A stretch of DNA of 64,000 bases from Williamsia herbipolensis. Lineage in GTDB: Bacteria; Actinomycetota; Actinomycetes; Mycobacteriales; Mycobacteriaceae. Numbering within the stretch: the stretch's first letter is position 1; every line of letters starts with the position of its first letter. Shown piece after piece: positions 55,522-64,000 of this stretch. The notes under the pieces are model-generated. The model was not told the DNA's origin. It ran no database searches and was given only the letters and a program-made list of their open reading frames with translations. The stretch is taken from positions 1 through 64,000 of the forward strand of contig NZ_JXYP01000038.1 of assembly GCF_000964005.1 (NCBI RefSeq), given 5' to 3'. Both the position numbers and the translations under genes were made by a program.

Positions 55522-57846
55522 ATGTCATCGCCCAGCCACACCGACCCGATGCACGAGGCCTCGCCGGAGGTCCTCGACGAGATCGGTGAGCGGGTGTTGT
55601 GGCTCTCGACGGCGATCATCCATCACGCCAACCGGGTGCGGCCCAACCCCTCGGGCCTGAAGGTCGGGGGCCACCAGGCGTCGTGCGCGTCGATGGTCTC
55701 GATCATGACGGCGCTGTGGTTCGACCAGCTCCAGCCCGGCGACCGCGTCTCGGTGAAACCACACGCGTCGCCTGTCCTGCACAGCCTCAACTACCTCCTC
55801 GGGGACCTCGAGGAGAAGTACCTGACCACCCTGCGCGAGTTCGGTGGCCTGCAGTCGTACCCGAGCCGGTCGAAGGATCCCGACACCGTCGACTACTCGA
55901 CAGGGTCGGTGGGAATCGGTGCCACCGCACCGATCTGGGGTGCGATGGCGCGGCGCTACGTCCAGACCTCCACCGGCCAGACGAGCAGCGGACGTCAGTA
56001 CTCCCTCGTCGGTGACGCCGAGCTCGACGAGGGGGCGGTGTGGGAGGCGATCCTCGATCCCGGTGTCGCCGAACTCGGTGAGGTGGTGTGGATCATCGAC
56101 CTCAACCGCCAGTCGCTCGACCGCGTCGTGCCCATGATCGCCGCCGGTCGACTGGAGGCGATGTTCGCCGCCGCCGGCTGGCAGGTCATCACGGTCACCT
56201 TCGGTGCCCTGCTGGAGTCGCTGTTCACGCGCGACGGCGGCATCGAGTTGCGCGCGCGGATCCTCGGTATGCCGAACGCCGAATATCAACGGCTGCTGCG
56301 CTGTTCACCCGACGAGGTGCGCAACCGACTTCCCGGTGACGGAGACGGCGCGTCCGCGATCGCCGCGCTCATCGCCGATCTGGACGACTCCACCCTGGCC
56401 GCGGCGATCCGCAACCTGGGCGGTCACGACATGTCGGCGCTGATCCGGGCGTATCGAGAGATCGACGACACCCGACCCACGGCGATCATCGCCTACACGA
56501 TCAAGGGATACGGGTTGCCCACCGAGGGCCACCCACAGAACCATTCATCGCTGCTCACCGTCGACGAGTTCGCCTCGTTCGCCGCCGAACTCGGGCGTGA
56601 CCCCGGCCACCCGTGGGAACGGTTCCCCGACGAGAGCGCCGCAGCACAGCTCTGCGCGACGACCGCCCAGCGCCTCCGACGCGATCCGGTCCCGACGGCA
56701 CCCCGCCTCGAGGTGCCCATCGACAGCGGACGGACCCCGAAGGGCACCTCGAGCACTCAGGCGGGCCTGGGTCGAGTCCTGCTCGACCTCAACCGCAGCG
56801 CCCCCGACATCGCCCGTCGGGTCGTCACCGTGAGCCCCGACGTCAGCTCCACCACCAACCTCGCCGGCTGGGTCAACAAGGTCGGTGTGTGGTCGGCGGC
56901 CGAGCGCCACAACTGGTTCGACGACGATCCAGAGACGCTCATGCACTGGCGCGAGAAGCCGACGGGTCAGCACATGGAACTGGGTATCGCCGAGACGAAC
57001 CTCGTCGGTCTCATCGGCGAGCTGGGCGCGACGTGGAGTCGGTGGGGTGAGCCACTGTTCCCGATCGGCGTCATGTACGACCCGTTCGTCGAGCGCGCCC
57101 TCGAGCCCTGGTCCTACGGCATCTATGCCGGCGGGCAGTCGATCCTCGTCGGGACGCCCTCGGGGGTCAGTCTCGCCGCCGAAGGCGGTGCACACCAGTC
57201 GATCACGACACCATCGATCGGACTCGAACAGCCGGGGTGCATCGCGTATGAGCCGGCGTTCGGCATCGACGTCGAGTGGACGTTGCTGGCCAGCATGGGG
57301 CGCCTCGGTCGACCGGACGGCACATCGGCGTACCTGCGGTTGTCGACGCGTCCGGTCGACCAGTCGCTGGCGAACGTCCCCGATGATCCCGCGGCGCGGG
57401 AGCGACGACGCCGTCAGGTCGTCGCCGGGGGTTACCCTCTGGTGCGCCAGGCGAATCCGGTGGTCACCCTGGTGGCGATGGGCGCGGTGGTCCCCGAGGC
57501 GCTCGTTGCCGCCGACCGACTCGAGCAGGCGGGCGTGGCGGCCGACGTCCTCGTGGTGACGAGCGCGGGACTGCTGTTCGAGGCACTGCAGGCGCGTCGC
57601 GGTCAGGGATCAGCGCCGACGTGGATCCTCGATCAGGTGCTCCCCGCCGACCGCGCCACCCCGATGGTGACCGTCCTCGACGGGCATCCCCACACCCTGG
57701 CGTTCCTCGCCGGCGTGAACCGGGTCGCGTCGGTGTCGTTGGGCGTCAGCAGTTTCGGGCAGGTCGGTTCACTCGACGACGTCTACCGACTGCACGGGAT
57801 CGACACCGACAGCATCGTGCGCGCCGCCCTCGACGTCACCGCCTGA
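55522..57846 (+). CDS. 2-oxoacid (pyruvate-type) dehydrogenase E1, intact copy
   Basis: A 774-aa thiamine-diphosphate enzyme of the transketolase-like, homodimeric E1 type, colinear with 21669-24005. TPP/Mg site GDAELDEGAVWEAI near 168, KPHASPVLHSLNYLLG near 75 and SPDVSSTTNLAGWVNK near 440 are as in AceE-type proteins, though it is shorter than AceE (about 890 aa). Trp465 is present where the other copy has TAG. GAGGAG precedes ATG 55522. There is no E2 gene downstream here; the only E2 in the window is at 24036. The substrate may be pyruvate or a branched keto acid, given the Lrp neighbour. Confidence 0.88.
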   Translation: MSSPSHTDPMHEASPEVLDEIGERVLWLSTAIIHHANRVRPNPSGLKVGGHQASCASMVSIMTALWFDQLQPGDRVSVKPHASPVLHSLNYLLGDLEEKYLTTLREFGGLQSYPSRSKDPDTVDYSTGSVGIGATAPIWGAMARRYVQTSTGQTSSGRQYSLVGDAELDEGAVWEAILDPGVAELGEVVWIIDLNRQSLDRVVPMIAAGRLEAMFAAAGWQVITVTFGALLESLFTRDGGIELRARILGMPNAEYQRLLRCSPDEVRNRLPGDGDGASAIAALIADLDDSTLAAAIRNLGGHDMSALIRAYREIDDTRPTAIIAYTIKGYGLPTEGHPQNHSSLLTVDEFASFAAELGRDPGHPWERFPDESAAAQLCATTAQRLRRDPVPTAPRLEVPIDSGRTPKGTSSTQAGLGRVLLDLNRSAPDIARRVVTVSPDVSSTTNLAGWVNKVGVWSAAERHNWFDDDPETLMHWREKPTGQHMELGIAETNLVGLIGELGATWSRWGEPLFPIGVMYDPFVERALEPWSYGIYAGGQSILVGTPSGVSLAAEGGAHQSITTPSIGLEQPGCIAYEPAFGIDVEWTLLASMGRLGRPDGTSAYLRLSTRPVDQSLANVPDDPAARERRRRQVVAGGYPLVRQANPVVTLVAMGAVVPEALVAADRLEQAGVAADVLVVTSAGLLFEALQARRGQGSAPTWILDQVLPADRATPMVTVLDGHPHTLAFLAGVNRVASVSLGVSSFGQVGSLDDVYRLHGIDTDSIVRAALDVTA

Positions 57847-57928
57847 CCGCAGTTGGGCACGTAAGGACCGCAGTTGGGCACGTAAGGACCGCAGTTGGGC
57901 ACGTAAGGACCGCAGTTGGGCACGTGAT
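57845..57928. repeat. Four tandem copies of a 21-bp repeat
   Basis: Units starting GACCGCAGTTGGGCACGT follow each other without spacer at 57845, 57866, 57887 and 57908; the first overlaps the E1 stop codon and only the last differs, at its final bases. They fill the gap between E1 and the LGFP gene. Function unknown. Confidence 0.92.
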
Positions 57929-57939
57929 GCCCGAACAGG

Positions 57940-58518
57940 TCACGGCCAGACGAGGCGTCCACCCTCGAAGTTCTGCGCGAAGTTGCGGCCGATCCGGTAC
58001 TCGTCGCTGGTCGGCATCCCGAATTTGCCGGGGCCGCCGGCCGCGGCGTACTTGCCGAGGATGCCGCCCCACACGGGGTGCTGGCCCGACTTCTCGCTGG
58101 TGTAGAGGTTGCCGCCCTGGAACAACTGCTTGCGCCCCTTGCCCGCGGCGTCGATCTCGTTGGAGGTCGGGAACTTCAGTGCGCCGCGCTCGAAGCCGAG
58201 GCTGCCCCACTTCGCGCGGATGGGGTCGCTGATCGGGTGCGCGATCCCGTTGCTGACGTTGGCTTTCCAATAGAACGACGTTCCCTTGTCGAACCGCTGG
58301 AAGCGTCCACCTTTGTCGGCGAAGGCCTCGTCCATCGTGGGGTCGCCCCACTTCTCCGCACCGCCGGTGGCCTTGAACGCCTCGAGGATACGTCCGCCGA
58401 CGTTGTACTCGCCGAACTGTTCGTCGGCGCCGGCGATCGCGGCGGTCTGCGCCGAGCCCACCAGCACGGCCGCCATCGCCGCCACGGTCAGGGCTGTTGC
58501 ACGCTTCTTGAGTTGCAT
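57940..58518 (-). CDS. Secreted LGFP-repeat protein
   Basis: A 192-aa exported protein: signal peptide about 1-29 (KKRATALTVAAMAAVLVGSA), then at least three LGFP-type repeats with GGxxxWG and G-F-P/GMPTS cores (AEKWGDPTMDE; LGFERGALKFPTSNE; GKFGMPTSDE). In mycolate-containing bacteria LGFP proteins are associated with the cell envelope. ATG 58518 begins the signal peptide. Convergent with E1 across the tandem repeat. Confidence 0.88.
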   Translation of the reverse strand: MQLKKRATALTVAAMAAVLVGSAQTAAIAGADEQFGEYNVGGRILEAFKATGGAEKWGDPTMDEAFADKGGRFQRFDKGTSFYWKANVSNGIAHPISDPIRAKWGSLGFERGALKFPTSNEIDAAGKGRKQLFQGGNLYTSEKSGQHPVWGGILGKYAAAGGPGKFGMPTSDEYRIGRNFAQNFEGGRLVWP

Positions 58519-58612
58519 TGTCGAATCCTTACATAAGGACGCTAAATGATCGGGATGTTGGCCGACCATGTGGTCCGATCGGAGTACCGCGACCGGTCAC
58601 GCGCTCAGTCGG

Positions 58613-60085
58613 CTACCACCGCAGCGGCGAACTGCCCAGCGGACTGGGTGCCTTTAGCACCGGGGTCGGGACGCCGTCGAACGACAACGGCAGACCGGGC
58701 TCGGTGATGACGCCGAACGGACTGTCGACGGTCTGCAGTCCGATGGTGGGGGCGGAGGGCCGCGGGATGTCGTCGACGACGTCGCGTGCGAGGAGGCCGA
58801 GATCCTGTACCCACATGCACACGCGGGCGAGGTTGATGCGTACGCGCCAGGATCCGCCCACAGCGGCACGACGGCGCAGCGCGGCCACCATCCCGGCGGC
58901 ACCGAGGTACGCCGCCAGGTAATCGTTGAGGAGATAGGTGGGCGGCAACGATGGTCGGCCGTTCACGGCCTCCGACCCGGCGAATCCGGTTGCCGAGCAG
59001 GCCAGTTGATCGAAGCCGCCGCGCTCGGCCCACGGACCGTCGGCGCCCCAGCAGTGGTACTCGCACACCACGACACCGGGTCGCAGGGCTGCGAGGTCGT
59101 GCGCCCCGAATCCCCGCTCGGCGATACCGCGGTAGGAGTTCACGACGACGTCGGATCCGGCGCACACCTCGCTGAACGCAGCCCGCTGGTGATCGTCGCG
59201 CAGGTCGGCGAAGGCGTTGCGCTTTCCGCCACCCGTCATGACCACCATCGCGTTCGGATCAGAGTTGTCGGGCCGCGAGACGTGCAGGACGTCGGCGCCG
59301 AAGGTGGCCAGCAGCCGCGTCGACACCGGTCCGGCGATCACGTGGGTGAGGTCGGTGACCCGGACACCGCCCAGGGGTGGCCAGGAGGCGGCCGCCGGCA
59401 GATCGGTCTGCGGACCGTCGCCCATGCGGTCGATCTCGACGATGTCACGCGCGAGCAGGTCGATCCCCACCTCGTGGGCACGCCACTGCGCCGCGGTGCG
59501 CACGACCGCCGCCACGCCGCCCGCCGCACACACCGCGGTCTCCAGTGCCACGGCGTCCCAGTGGGCAGCGGCCTCGGCGATCCGATCCGGGAAGGGCGGG
59601 CAGTTGAGCACTTTGCACACGGCATCGCGCAGTCCGGCGTAGGTGGTGATGAGGAAGATCCACCGGTCGTCGCGGCAGCGATAGAAGTCGTTGTTGCCCA
59701 ATGCGCGAGGGTCTTCGATCAGGTGAGGGGCGGGCACCCCGGACACGGTGGTCAGGTAGGAGGCGCGCAGTTGGTCGATCGCGTCGGCGGCGCGCACGGT
59801 GATCGTCTGCGGATCTGCGCCGGCGGATTCGGCCACCGCGGCGACCTGGATCCCGAACGCGGCGATCGCAGCTGAGGTCGCATCGGCGAGGCGGTGTGGC
59901 GACGGTGTCAACGGATCGCCGCCGATCACCGTTGCGTGCGAACGGATCTGTTCGTCGTCGGTCCCGAACAATGCGGTGAGGCTGTCGATGATCGCTGCTG
60001 TCGACGGCGCGCCGGGTGGTCGGCGGGAGGCTGTGTCGGCAGTGGACGATTGTGGGGTTGCGGTGTCGGCGTTCATGACGTCCAC
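58613..60085 (-). CDS. Family III CoA-transferase (CaiB/BaiF)
   Basis: A 490-aa enzyme. The family core is in the C-terminal two thirds: VTDLTHVIAGPVSTRLLATFGADVLHV, NSYRGIAERGFG, and RGGFDQLACSATG, where the Asp is the expected acyl-CoA intermediate residue. The N-terminal ~220 residues look like a degenerate second copy of the fold. Transfers CoA between organic acids. Divergent from the IclR gene with a 57-base gap holding a perfect palindrome, so IclR-controlled. Confidence 0.85.
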   Translation of the reverse strand: MDVMNADTATPQSSTADTASRRPPGAPSTAAIIDSLTALFGTDDEQIRSHATVIGGDPLTPSPHRLADATSAAIAAFGIQVAAVAESAGADPQTITVRAADAIDQLRASYLTTVSGVPAPHLIEDPRALGNNDFYRCRDDRWIFLITTYAGLRDAVCKVLNCPPFPDRIAEAAAHWDAVALETAVCAAGGVAAVVRTAAQWRAHEVGIDLLARDIVEIDRMGDGPQTDLPAAASWPPLGGVRVTDLTHVIAGPVSTRLLATFGADVLHVSRPDNSDPNAMVVMTGGGKRNAFADLRDDHQRAAFSEVCAGSDVVVNSYRGIAERGFGAHDLAALRPGVVVCEYHCWGADGPWAERGGFDQLACSATGFAGSEAVNGRPSLPPTYLLNDYLAAYLGAAGMVAALRRRAAVGGSWRVRINLARVCMWVQDLGLLARDVVDDIPRPSAPTIGLQTVDSPFGVITEPGLPLSFDGVPTPVLKAPSPLGSSPLRW

Positions 60086-60117
60086 GGTCGTCGGACGACA
60101 CGCGCGGCTCCCGGCCT

Positions 60118-60131
60118 TACGGATATCCGTA
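60118..60131. promoter_or_regulatory. Palindromic operator TACGGATATCCGTA
   Basis: Fourteen-base perfect palindrome between the CoA-transferase (start 60085) and IclR gene (start 60143), 11 bases before the GTG. Size and location fit IclR binding. Confidence 0.65.
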
Positions 60132-60142
60132 GGCTATGGACC

Positions 60143-60892
60143 GTGACCTCGACCGGACACCGCTCGCTGGCCCGCGCTGATCGCCTTCTCGACCACGTGG
60201 CCCGATCCGCGACGGCACCGACGTTGACCGACCTCGCCCGCGCCATCGGCGCACCGGTGAGCTCCACCCAGGATCTGGTCCGGGAGCTGTGCGTGCTCGG
60301 CTATCTGCGGGTCGTCGACTCGCGCTACCGCACGGGCCTGCGGATGCACGTCCTCACCGTCGTCGCCGGTGCGCCGTCGACGGCGGGTGTCGACCACGAC
60401 GACCTCGTCCGGCTGAGTCGACTCGTACAGGCACCGGTCACGCTCGCCGCCCTGGTGGGGCGCGAGGTGTTCTATCTCGACCACGCCGGCCCACGGGCGC
60501 CGACGCGACTGCAGGTGGTGGCCGACGATCACCGCCCGCGCCCGACGCTGCGCACCGCGGCGGGTCGGTTGCTGCTCGCACTGTGCGACGAGCCGGTACG
60601 ACGTCGCATCCTCGGCGAACTCGCGGTGGCCGATCCCGTCGCCGCACGGGCGTTCGCCACGGAGCTGCCGCTGATCCGGCGCCATCGGATCGCCCGCAGC
60701 GACGGACTCGCCGACCCCGACATCGCGGCGGTCGCGCTACCCACCACGCAACCCGACATCGCGCTCATGGTCACCGCACGGCGTGCGCCGCGGGGCGGAC
60801 GGGTTCCGGTTCTCGAACGTGCCGCGCAGACACTCCGGGCAGAGATCGATCAGCGCGGCGCGGACACCTCCGAGGTCCCCGGGACGCGATAG
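60143..60892 (+). CDS. IclR-family regulator
   Basis: A 249-aa regulator: winged HTH about 5-65 (TLTDLARAIGAPVSSTQDLV) and the C-terminal effector domain (LRTAAGRLLLALC near 135). GTG 60143 lies right after the palindrome and before the HTH. Controls the divergent CoA-transferase, presumably in response to its organic acid. The last 43 bases overlap the convergent GNAT gene. Confidence 0.87.
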   Translation: MTSTGHRSLARADRLLDHVARSATAPTLTDLARAIGAPVSSTQDLVRELCVLGYLRVVDSRYRTGLRMHVLTVVAGAPSTAGVDHDDLVRLSRLVQAPVTLAALVGREVFYLDHAGPRAPTRLQVVADDHRPRPTLRTAAGRLLLALCDEPVRRRILGELAVADPVAARAFATELPLIRRHRIARSDGLADPDIAAVALPTTQPDIALMVTARRAPRGGRVPVLERAAQTLRAEIDQRGADTSEVPGTR

Positions 60893-61566
60893 CCACGGAA
60901 CGACACAGCTGATCGGGCTCGGAAGCCGAGACGTTCGTAGACCGAGATGGCGGCCGAGTTGCTCTGCGCCACATGGAGGAACGGACGGTCGCCGGTGGCG
61001 GTGATGAGTCGGATCTGCGCGGCGAGCAGGTGTGCGGCGAGTCCGCGGCCGCGGGCTTCGGGTGCGGTACAGACGGCGCTGATCTCGGTCCATCCGGGCG
61101 GGCGGAGACGATGGCCCACCATCGCCACGAGTTCTCCCTGATCTCGGATGCCCAGATAGACACCCAGTTCGGGCGTGCGGGGGCCGAAAGGCCCGGGCCG
61201 GGTGCGTTCCACCAGATCGAGGATGTCGGGAAGGTCGTCGGGGCCGAGGGTGACGACCGACTCGGTCGAGGAAACCGCCGGCAACGAGCCGTCGTGCACC
61301 ATCTGCAGACCGTCGAGACCGAACACCTGCTCCCAGTCCGCGGGTGGGCGGTCGGGAGCACTGAACATGTCGGCGAAACCGCCTGGTCCGAGCAGTGCGG
61401 CCAGGTCGTCCCACCGCCGGGGATCCGAGGCATCGACGGCGACAAAGCTGCACACCCCGGGCGCGAAACCCACTGCACTGCCCACTGCCCGGGCGAGGTG
61501 GGCGTGGTGACCGCGCAGCGACCCCATGACCGGAAGATCGAGGGCCTCGAGGCCGGACGTGTGCAC
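60850..61566 (-). CDS. GNAT-family N-acetyltransferase
   Basis: A 238-aa protein; the C-terminal half is a GNAT fold with the acetyl-CoA loop EARGRGLAAHLLAA (about 170) and the final SNSAAISVYERLGFR. The N-terminal half is a less conserved extension found in a FR47-like subgroup. Substrate unknown. Overlaps the IclR gene 3' end by 43 bases. Confidence 0.85.
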   Translation of the reverse strand: MHTSGLEALDLPVMGSLRGHHAHLARAVGSAVGFAPGVCSFVAVDASDPRRWDDLAALLGPGGFADMFSAPDRPPADWEQVFGLDGLQMVHDGSLPAVSSTESVVTLGPDDLPDILDLVERTRPGPFGPRTPELGVYLGIRDQGELVAMVGHRLRPPGWTEISAVCTAPEARGRGLAAHLLAAQIRLITATGDRPFLHVAQSNSAAISVYERLGFRARSAVSFRGYRVPGTSEVSAPR

Positions 61567-61674
61567 GAAGACCAGTGTTGCTGATGGCGCGCGCCCTGGA
61601 CAAACACAGCGGCGGTCGCCGGCATGATGCCGACGACCGCCGCTGCGGGAAATCGATCGCTCAGAGAAGCGAGA

Positions 61675-62376
61675 TCACTTGGTGTTGACGGTGATCTTCG
61701 CGATTCCGACCAGCAGACCGGCCTTGACGGCGTCGGTGTTGAAGGTCTTGTTGAGCAGGCCGGCCGCGGTGTCCGAGATCAGGACGCGGGTGCCCTCGAG
61801 AACGGCGGTGCCGTCGGGGTTGCTCTGCAGCGGCTTGAGCGTGCTGCCGTCGAGATCGAAGACGATCGCCTGGGTGGCGGCGACCTGACCGTTCACGGCG
61901 ACGTCGGCCATGAGCTTCGAGGTGCCCGGGTCGATGGTCAGGTTCGTGATGTCGACAACGGTCTGCCCTGCGGTGAGGGAGAAGCCGGCGCCGGCGTGCT
62001 CGATCTTGCCCTGGACGTACGGCTGGATCGATCCGGGGGTGTAGTACGTGACGTTTCCACCGGTGATCGGGAACACCAGCGAGCCGTTCTCGAGCTTCGC
62101 GCCACCGACGACACCCGGGGTGAGCTTGAGTGCGGTGAGCGCGTCGGTGAACCCGGTGTCCAGAGCGACGGCCGTGTCGCGACCGGTGAGGGTTGGGATG
62201 GTGGCGACGGGGGCCGGAGCGCTCGACTCGGCCGCCGAGGGGGCCGCCGAGGAGGTGGCCGCGGTCGACGACGACGCCGAATCCGACGAGTCGTCACTCG
62301 AGCAGGCAGCCGCCGGAAGAACAGCGATGGCAGCGATCGCCGCGGCGACCACGATCTTGCGGGACTTGAGCATCAT
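61675..62376 (-). CDS. Putative lipoprotein, 233 aa
   Basis: Signal peptide MMLKSRKIVVAAAIAAIA with lipobox PAAAC, then a Ser/Ala/Asp linker and a beta-rich domain (GGNVTYYTPGSIQPY ... VDITNLTIDPGTSKLMADV). The pattern weakly resembles HtaA-like and related surface lipoprotein domains. Which of the adjacent ATGs (62373, 62376) or 62394 is used is unclear. No clear operon partner. Confidence 0.78.
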   Translation of the reverse strand: MMLKSRKIVVAAAIAAIAVLPAAACSSDDSSDSASSSTAATSSAAPSAAESSAPAPVATIPTLTGRDTAVALDTGFTDALTALKLTPGVVGGAKLENGSLVFPITGGNVTYYTPGSIQPYVQGKIEHAGAGFSLTAGQTVVDITNLTIDPGTSKLMADVAVNGQVAATQAIVFDLDGSTLKPLQSNPDGTAVLEGTRVLISDTAAGLLNKTFNTDAVKAGLLVGIAKITVNTK

Positions 62377-62795
62377 GGGTGTATATCCGTTCATGAAAGT
62401 GTTCGTTCGCAACGTATTTCGTGGCGACGCTGGCGACACACTGTTTCGGCGACGACCGCTTGGCCATCAGAGTGTGTACACAGGGCATTCGGCACGCCTG
62501 GCGGTTCGGCTTGGTCTCGATGGCAAGAAGTTTGAATTTTTCCGCAGACACGGTGGTGTGACCAATTTATCCCCGCACCTGCGGACCGCGACCCATCCAT
62601 CCCGGTTCCGGCAACGAACGACCTCATGACGATCGGTGACGTGCCGATCAGATGACGATCAGAAATTTGTTGCTTTTCAACGAGATATGAGTGGCGCTCG
62701 CCGGACCGGTCGGACTGATCACATGGGTGCCCGGGCGGACACGGTGTTGTCGTGGTTCGCCCGGACACCCTTGCGGGCAGTCCGGCGCGGTGCGG
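62377..62795. other. Intergenic region, AT-richer than surroundings
   Basis: 419 bases without a convincing gene. Contains short AT-rich tracts near 62530-62575 and 62660-62680 that may be promoter for the lipoprotein, and an inverted repeat GATCGG-N7-CCGATC at 62631-62649. Confidence 0.4.
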
Positions 62796-63260
62796 TCAGG
62801 CGCCGTGGACACCAGCGACGTCGTCGTGTGGATGTGACCGGGCGTGCCGGTTGCGCACCACCATCACGACGACGAGGGCCCAGATGACCAGCACGGCAAG
62901 GGTCAGACCGAGACCGTAGGGCCGATCCAGGATGGTGAGGCTCTCATTTCCTCCCGGTGCAGCCTTTCCCTCAGGGCGTGGCAGGATGACCGGCAGTGCC
63001 AGCAGGACGAGCAGGACGGTCGCCGACCCTCCGGCCAGCACAGGTGCCCACCATCGTTGCGGCAAAATATTTTTCGCTGTGTGACCGGTGGCGATACACA
63101 GGGGCGCGAACACCGCGTCGTGCACGATGAGGCCGGCGATCAGCCACACGACGATCGACATGATGTCGGCAGGCGACATCTCCCAGATCAACGACAACCC
63201 GTACCAGGCGACCGGTACCGCCCCGACGATCAGCAAGGCCCTGATCAACCGTGTGGTCAC
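62796..63260 (-). CDS. Four-helix membrane protein, partner of molybdoenzyme
   Basis: A 154-aa protein with about four membrane segments and a His-rich C-terminus (RNRHARSHPHDD). GTG 63260 overlaps the stop of the molybdoenzyme by four bases, so it is translationally coupled. It may anchor or accept electrons for that enzyme, though it lacks a clear heme motif. Function inferred from context only. Confidence 0.68.
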   Translation of the reverse strand: MTTRLIRALLIVGAVPVAWYGLSLIWEMSPADIMSIVVWLIAGLIVHDAVFAPLCIATGHTAKNILPQRWWAPVLAGGSATVLLVLLALPVILPRPEGKAAPGGNESLTILDRPYGLGLTLAVLVIWALVVVMVVRNRHARSHPHDDVAGVHGA

Positions 63261-63988
63261 AGCACCTCCATTCGTGCCAGCCACTTCGTCTGCAGAACCC
63301 CGGGCCGGTTGGGTGTGATGAGTCGGCACGGATACCCGTGATCGACGGTCAAGGTCTCACCGTGCAATTCGAGCGCGACCAGCGACGACGGGTTCCGGAC
63401 GAAGTTCGCGGGCAGAACGCTGACGGCATAGAGCCCGCGTTCCAGCGACACGAACCTCACGTCGCGATCGAGATCACCGCCGACGAGTTCCACGAGATCA
63501 CGCACTCGTACCCCACGCCACGTCGCCTGAGCGCTCCAGCCCTCGACGCACGCGATCGGGAGATCGCTGTCGTGCTGGGGCATCTCGCGCAACTGGTCGA
63601 GGGTCAGAACCTTCATTCGTCCTCCCGCGGTCACGGTGAAGGTGTACTCGCGCGACTGTGCGGCCATGGTGACTCCCGCTGCCGCCGCGGTGCGGTTGAT
63701 CGGTACGCCCTGGGGTCCGTCGCCGGAACGGGGTGCGAGGAACGAGATCCATTTGAGGAACGGCACCGTCTGCCCGGCGAACGCGAGTACGGCGAGCCCG
63801 GCTGCGGCGACGGCGCCGCGCAGGATCGCGCGCCGGGTCACTGCACCGGGGGCTCCTTGTGTCGACGGGTCGACGAATCGCGCGTAGACCGACGGCGGCG
63901 GGTCCCTGGGGACCGCGGGCGGATCGTCGGTTCCGTGGTCGTCGACGACGGCATCGCGTTCGGGATCGATCGGTGGCGGTGTCGTCAT
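63257..63988 (-). CDS. Membrane-anchored molybdopterin oxidoreductase (sulfite oxidase/YedY-like)
   Basis: A 243-aa protein. N-terminal 50 residues are Pro/Asp-rich, followed by one membrane segment after a Arg-Arg pair (TRRAILRGAVAAAGLAVLAFAG), then the Moco domain. The molybdenum ligand Cys is in LPIACVEGWSAQATWRG, and TVDHGYPCRLITPNRPG is the family's late motif. Shorter than full sulfite oxidases, like YedY/MsrP-type proteins. The start ATG is inside the window, 12 bases from its edge, so upstream context is missing. Confidence 0.87.
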   Translation of the reverse strand: MTTPPPIDPERDAVVDDHGTDDPPAVPRDPPPSVYARFVDPSTQGAPGAVTRRAILRGAVAAAGLAVLAFAGQTVPFLKWISFLAPRSGDGPQGVPINRTAAAAGVTMAAQSREYTFTVTAGGRMKVLTLDQLREMPQHDSDLPIACVEGWSAQATWRGVRVRDLVELVGGDLDRDVRFVSLERGLYAVSVLPANFVRNPSSLVALELHGETLTVDHGYPCRLITPNRPGVLQTKWLARMEVL

Positions 63989-64000
63989 CGCGCAGTCCGA

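Noticed and set aside
57845-57928. Tandem 21-bp repeats as a CRISPR array
   Set aside because: The units are directly adjacent without spacers and no cas gene is present.

Overview
The window is 64 kb of uniformly GC-rich chromosomal DNA from an actinobacterium. Gene content points to a mycolic-acid bacterium of the Gordonia/Rhodococcus type: a carboxylic acid reductase, an LGFP-repeat envelope protein, many TetR regulators, an abundance of short-chain dehydrogenases and oxygenases, and a Gly/Asn-tailed Ser/Thr kinase. The genus is inferred from content, not from a marker gene. I saw no rRNA, tRNA, CRISPR array, insertion sequence or phage gene.

Layout. 0.2-9.9 kb: a coupled P450 / phytoene-desaturase-like pair with a divergent TetR, idi, a two-component flavin monooxygenase cluster with its own TetR, and an acyltransferase. 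9.9-14.1 kb: a decayed stretch holding an NmrA-family pseudogene, a frameshifted SDR, a 3' scrap of another NmrA gene, one intact SDR, a doubly frameshifted XRE regulator and an ACT-like scrap. 14.3-21 kb: the carboxylic acid reductase, the intact NmrA paralogue, and an SDR overlapping an alpha/beta hydrolase. 20.9-25.8 kb: an Lrp/AsnC regulator divergent from a 2-oxoacid dehydrogenase E1 (broken by an amber codon), then E2 and a TetR. 26-36.5 kb: a frameshifted GAF-ANTAR gene, small membrane proteins, a Zn-alcohol dehydrogenase, an aldo/keto reductase, a single-module A-T-TE synthetase and a decarboxylase-type amidohydrolase with a TetR. 36.5-45.3 kb: an envelope/signalling block with a FetB-like permease, two COG4705 membrane proteins followed by a histidine kinase, converging on uppP followed by a response regulator, then a Ser/Thr kinase and an EAL-DICT protein. 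45-54.8 kb: a lipoprotein, an HxlR regulator, an AurF-like diiron protein with its reductase, a diguanylate cyclase, an EamA/LysR pair destroyed by a deletion, and an MFS exporter. 54.9-64 kb: a second Lrp-E1 module with an intact E1, a 21-bp tandem repeat, an LGFP protein, a CoA-transferase with a divergent IclR, a GNAT enzyme, a lipoprotein and a YedY-like molybdoenzyme.

The most interesting patterns are regulatory and evolutionary. (1) The Lrp-E1 module is duplicated 34 kb apart with the same palindromic operator; one E1 is interrupted by TAG and only that copy has an E2. (2) A two-component pair is split between two converging operons, and 11-bp-spaced TCTCAGC-type half-sites lie in front of both operons and of the fetB-like gene. 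(3) A TTGAC-N5-GTCAA operator recurs at three promoters of oxidoreductase genes. (4) Ten or so broken genes are present. Several carry single-base indels in short C/G runs that could be sequencing errors, but the two nonsense codons, the NmrA scrap and the EamA/LysR deletion cannot be explained that way.
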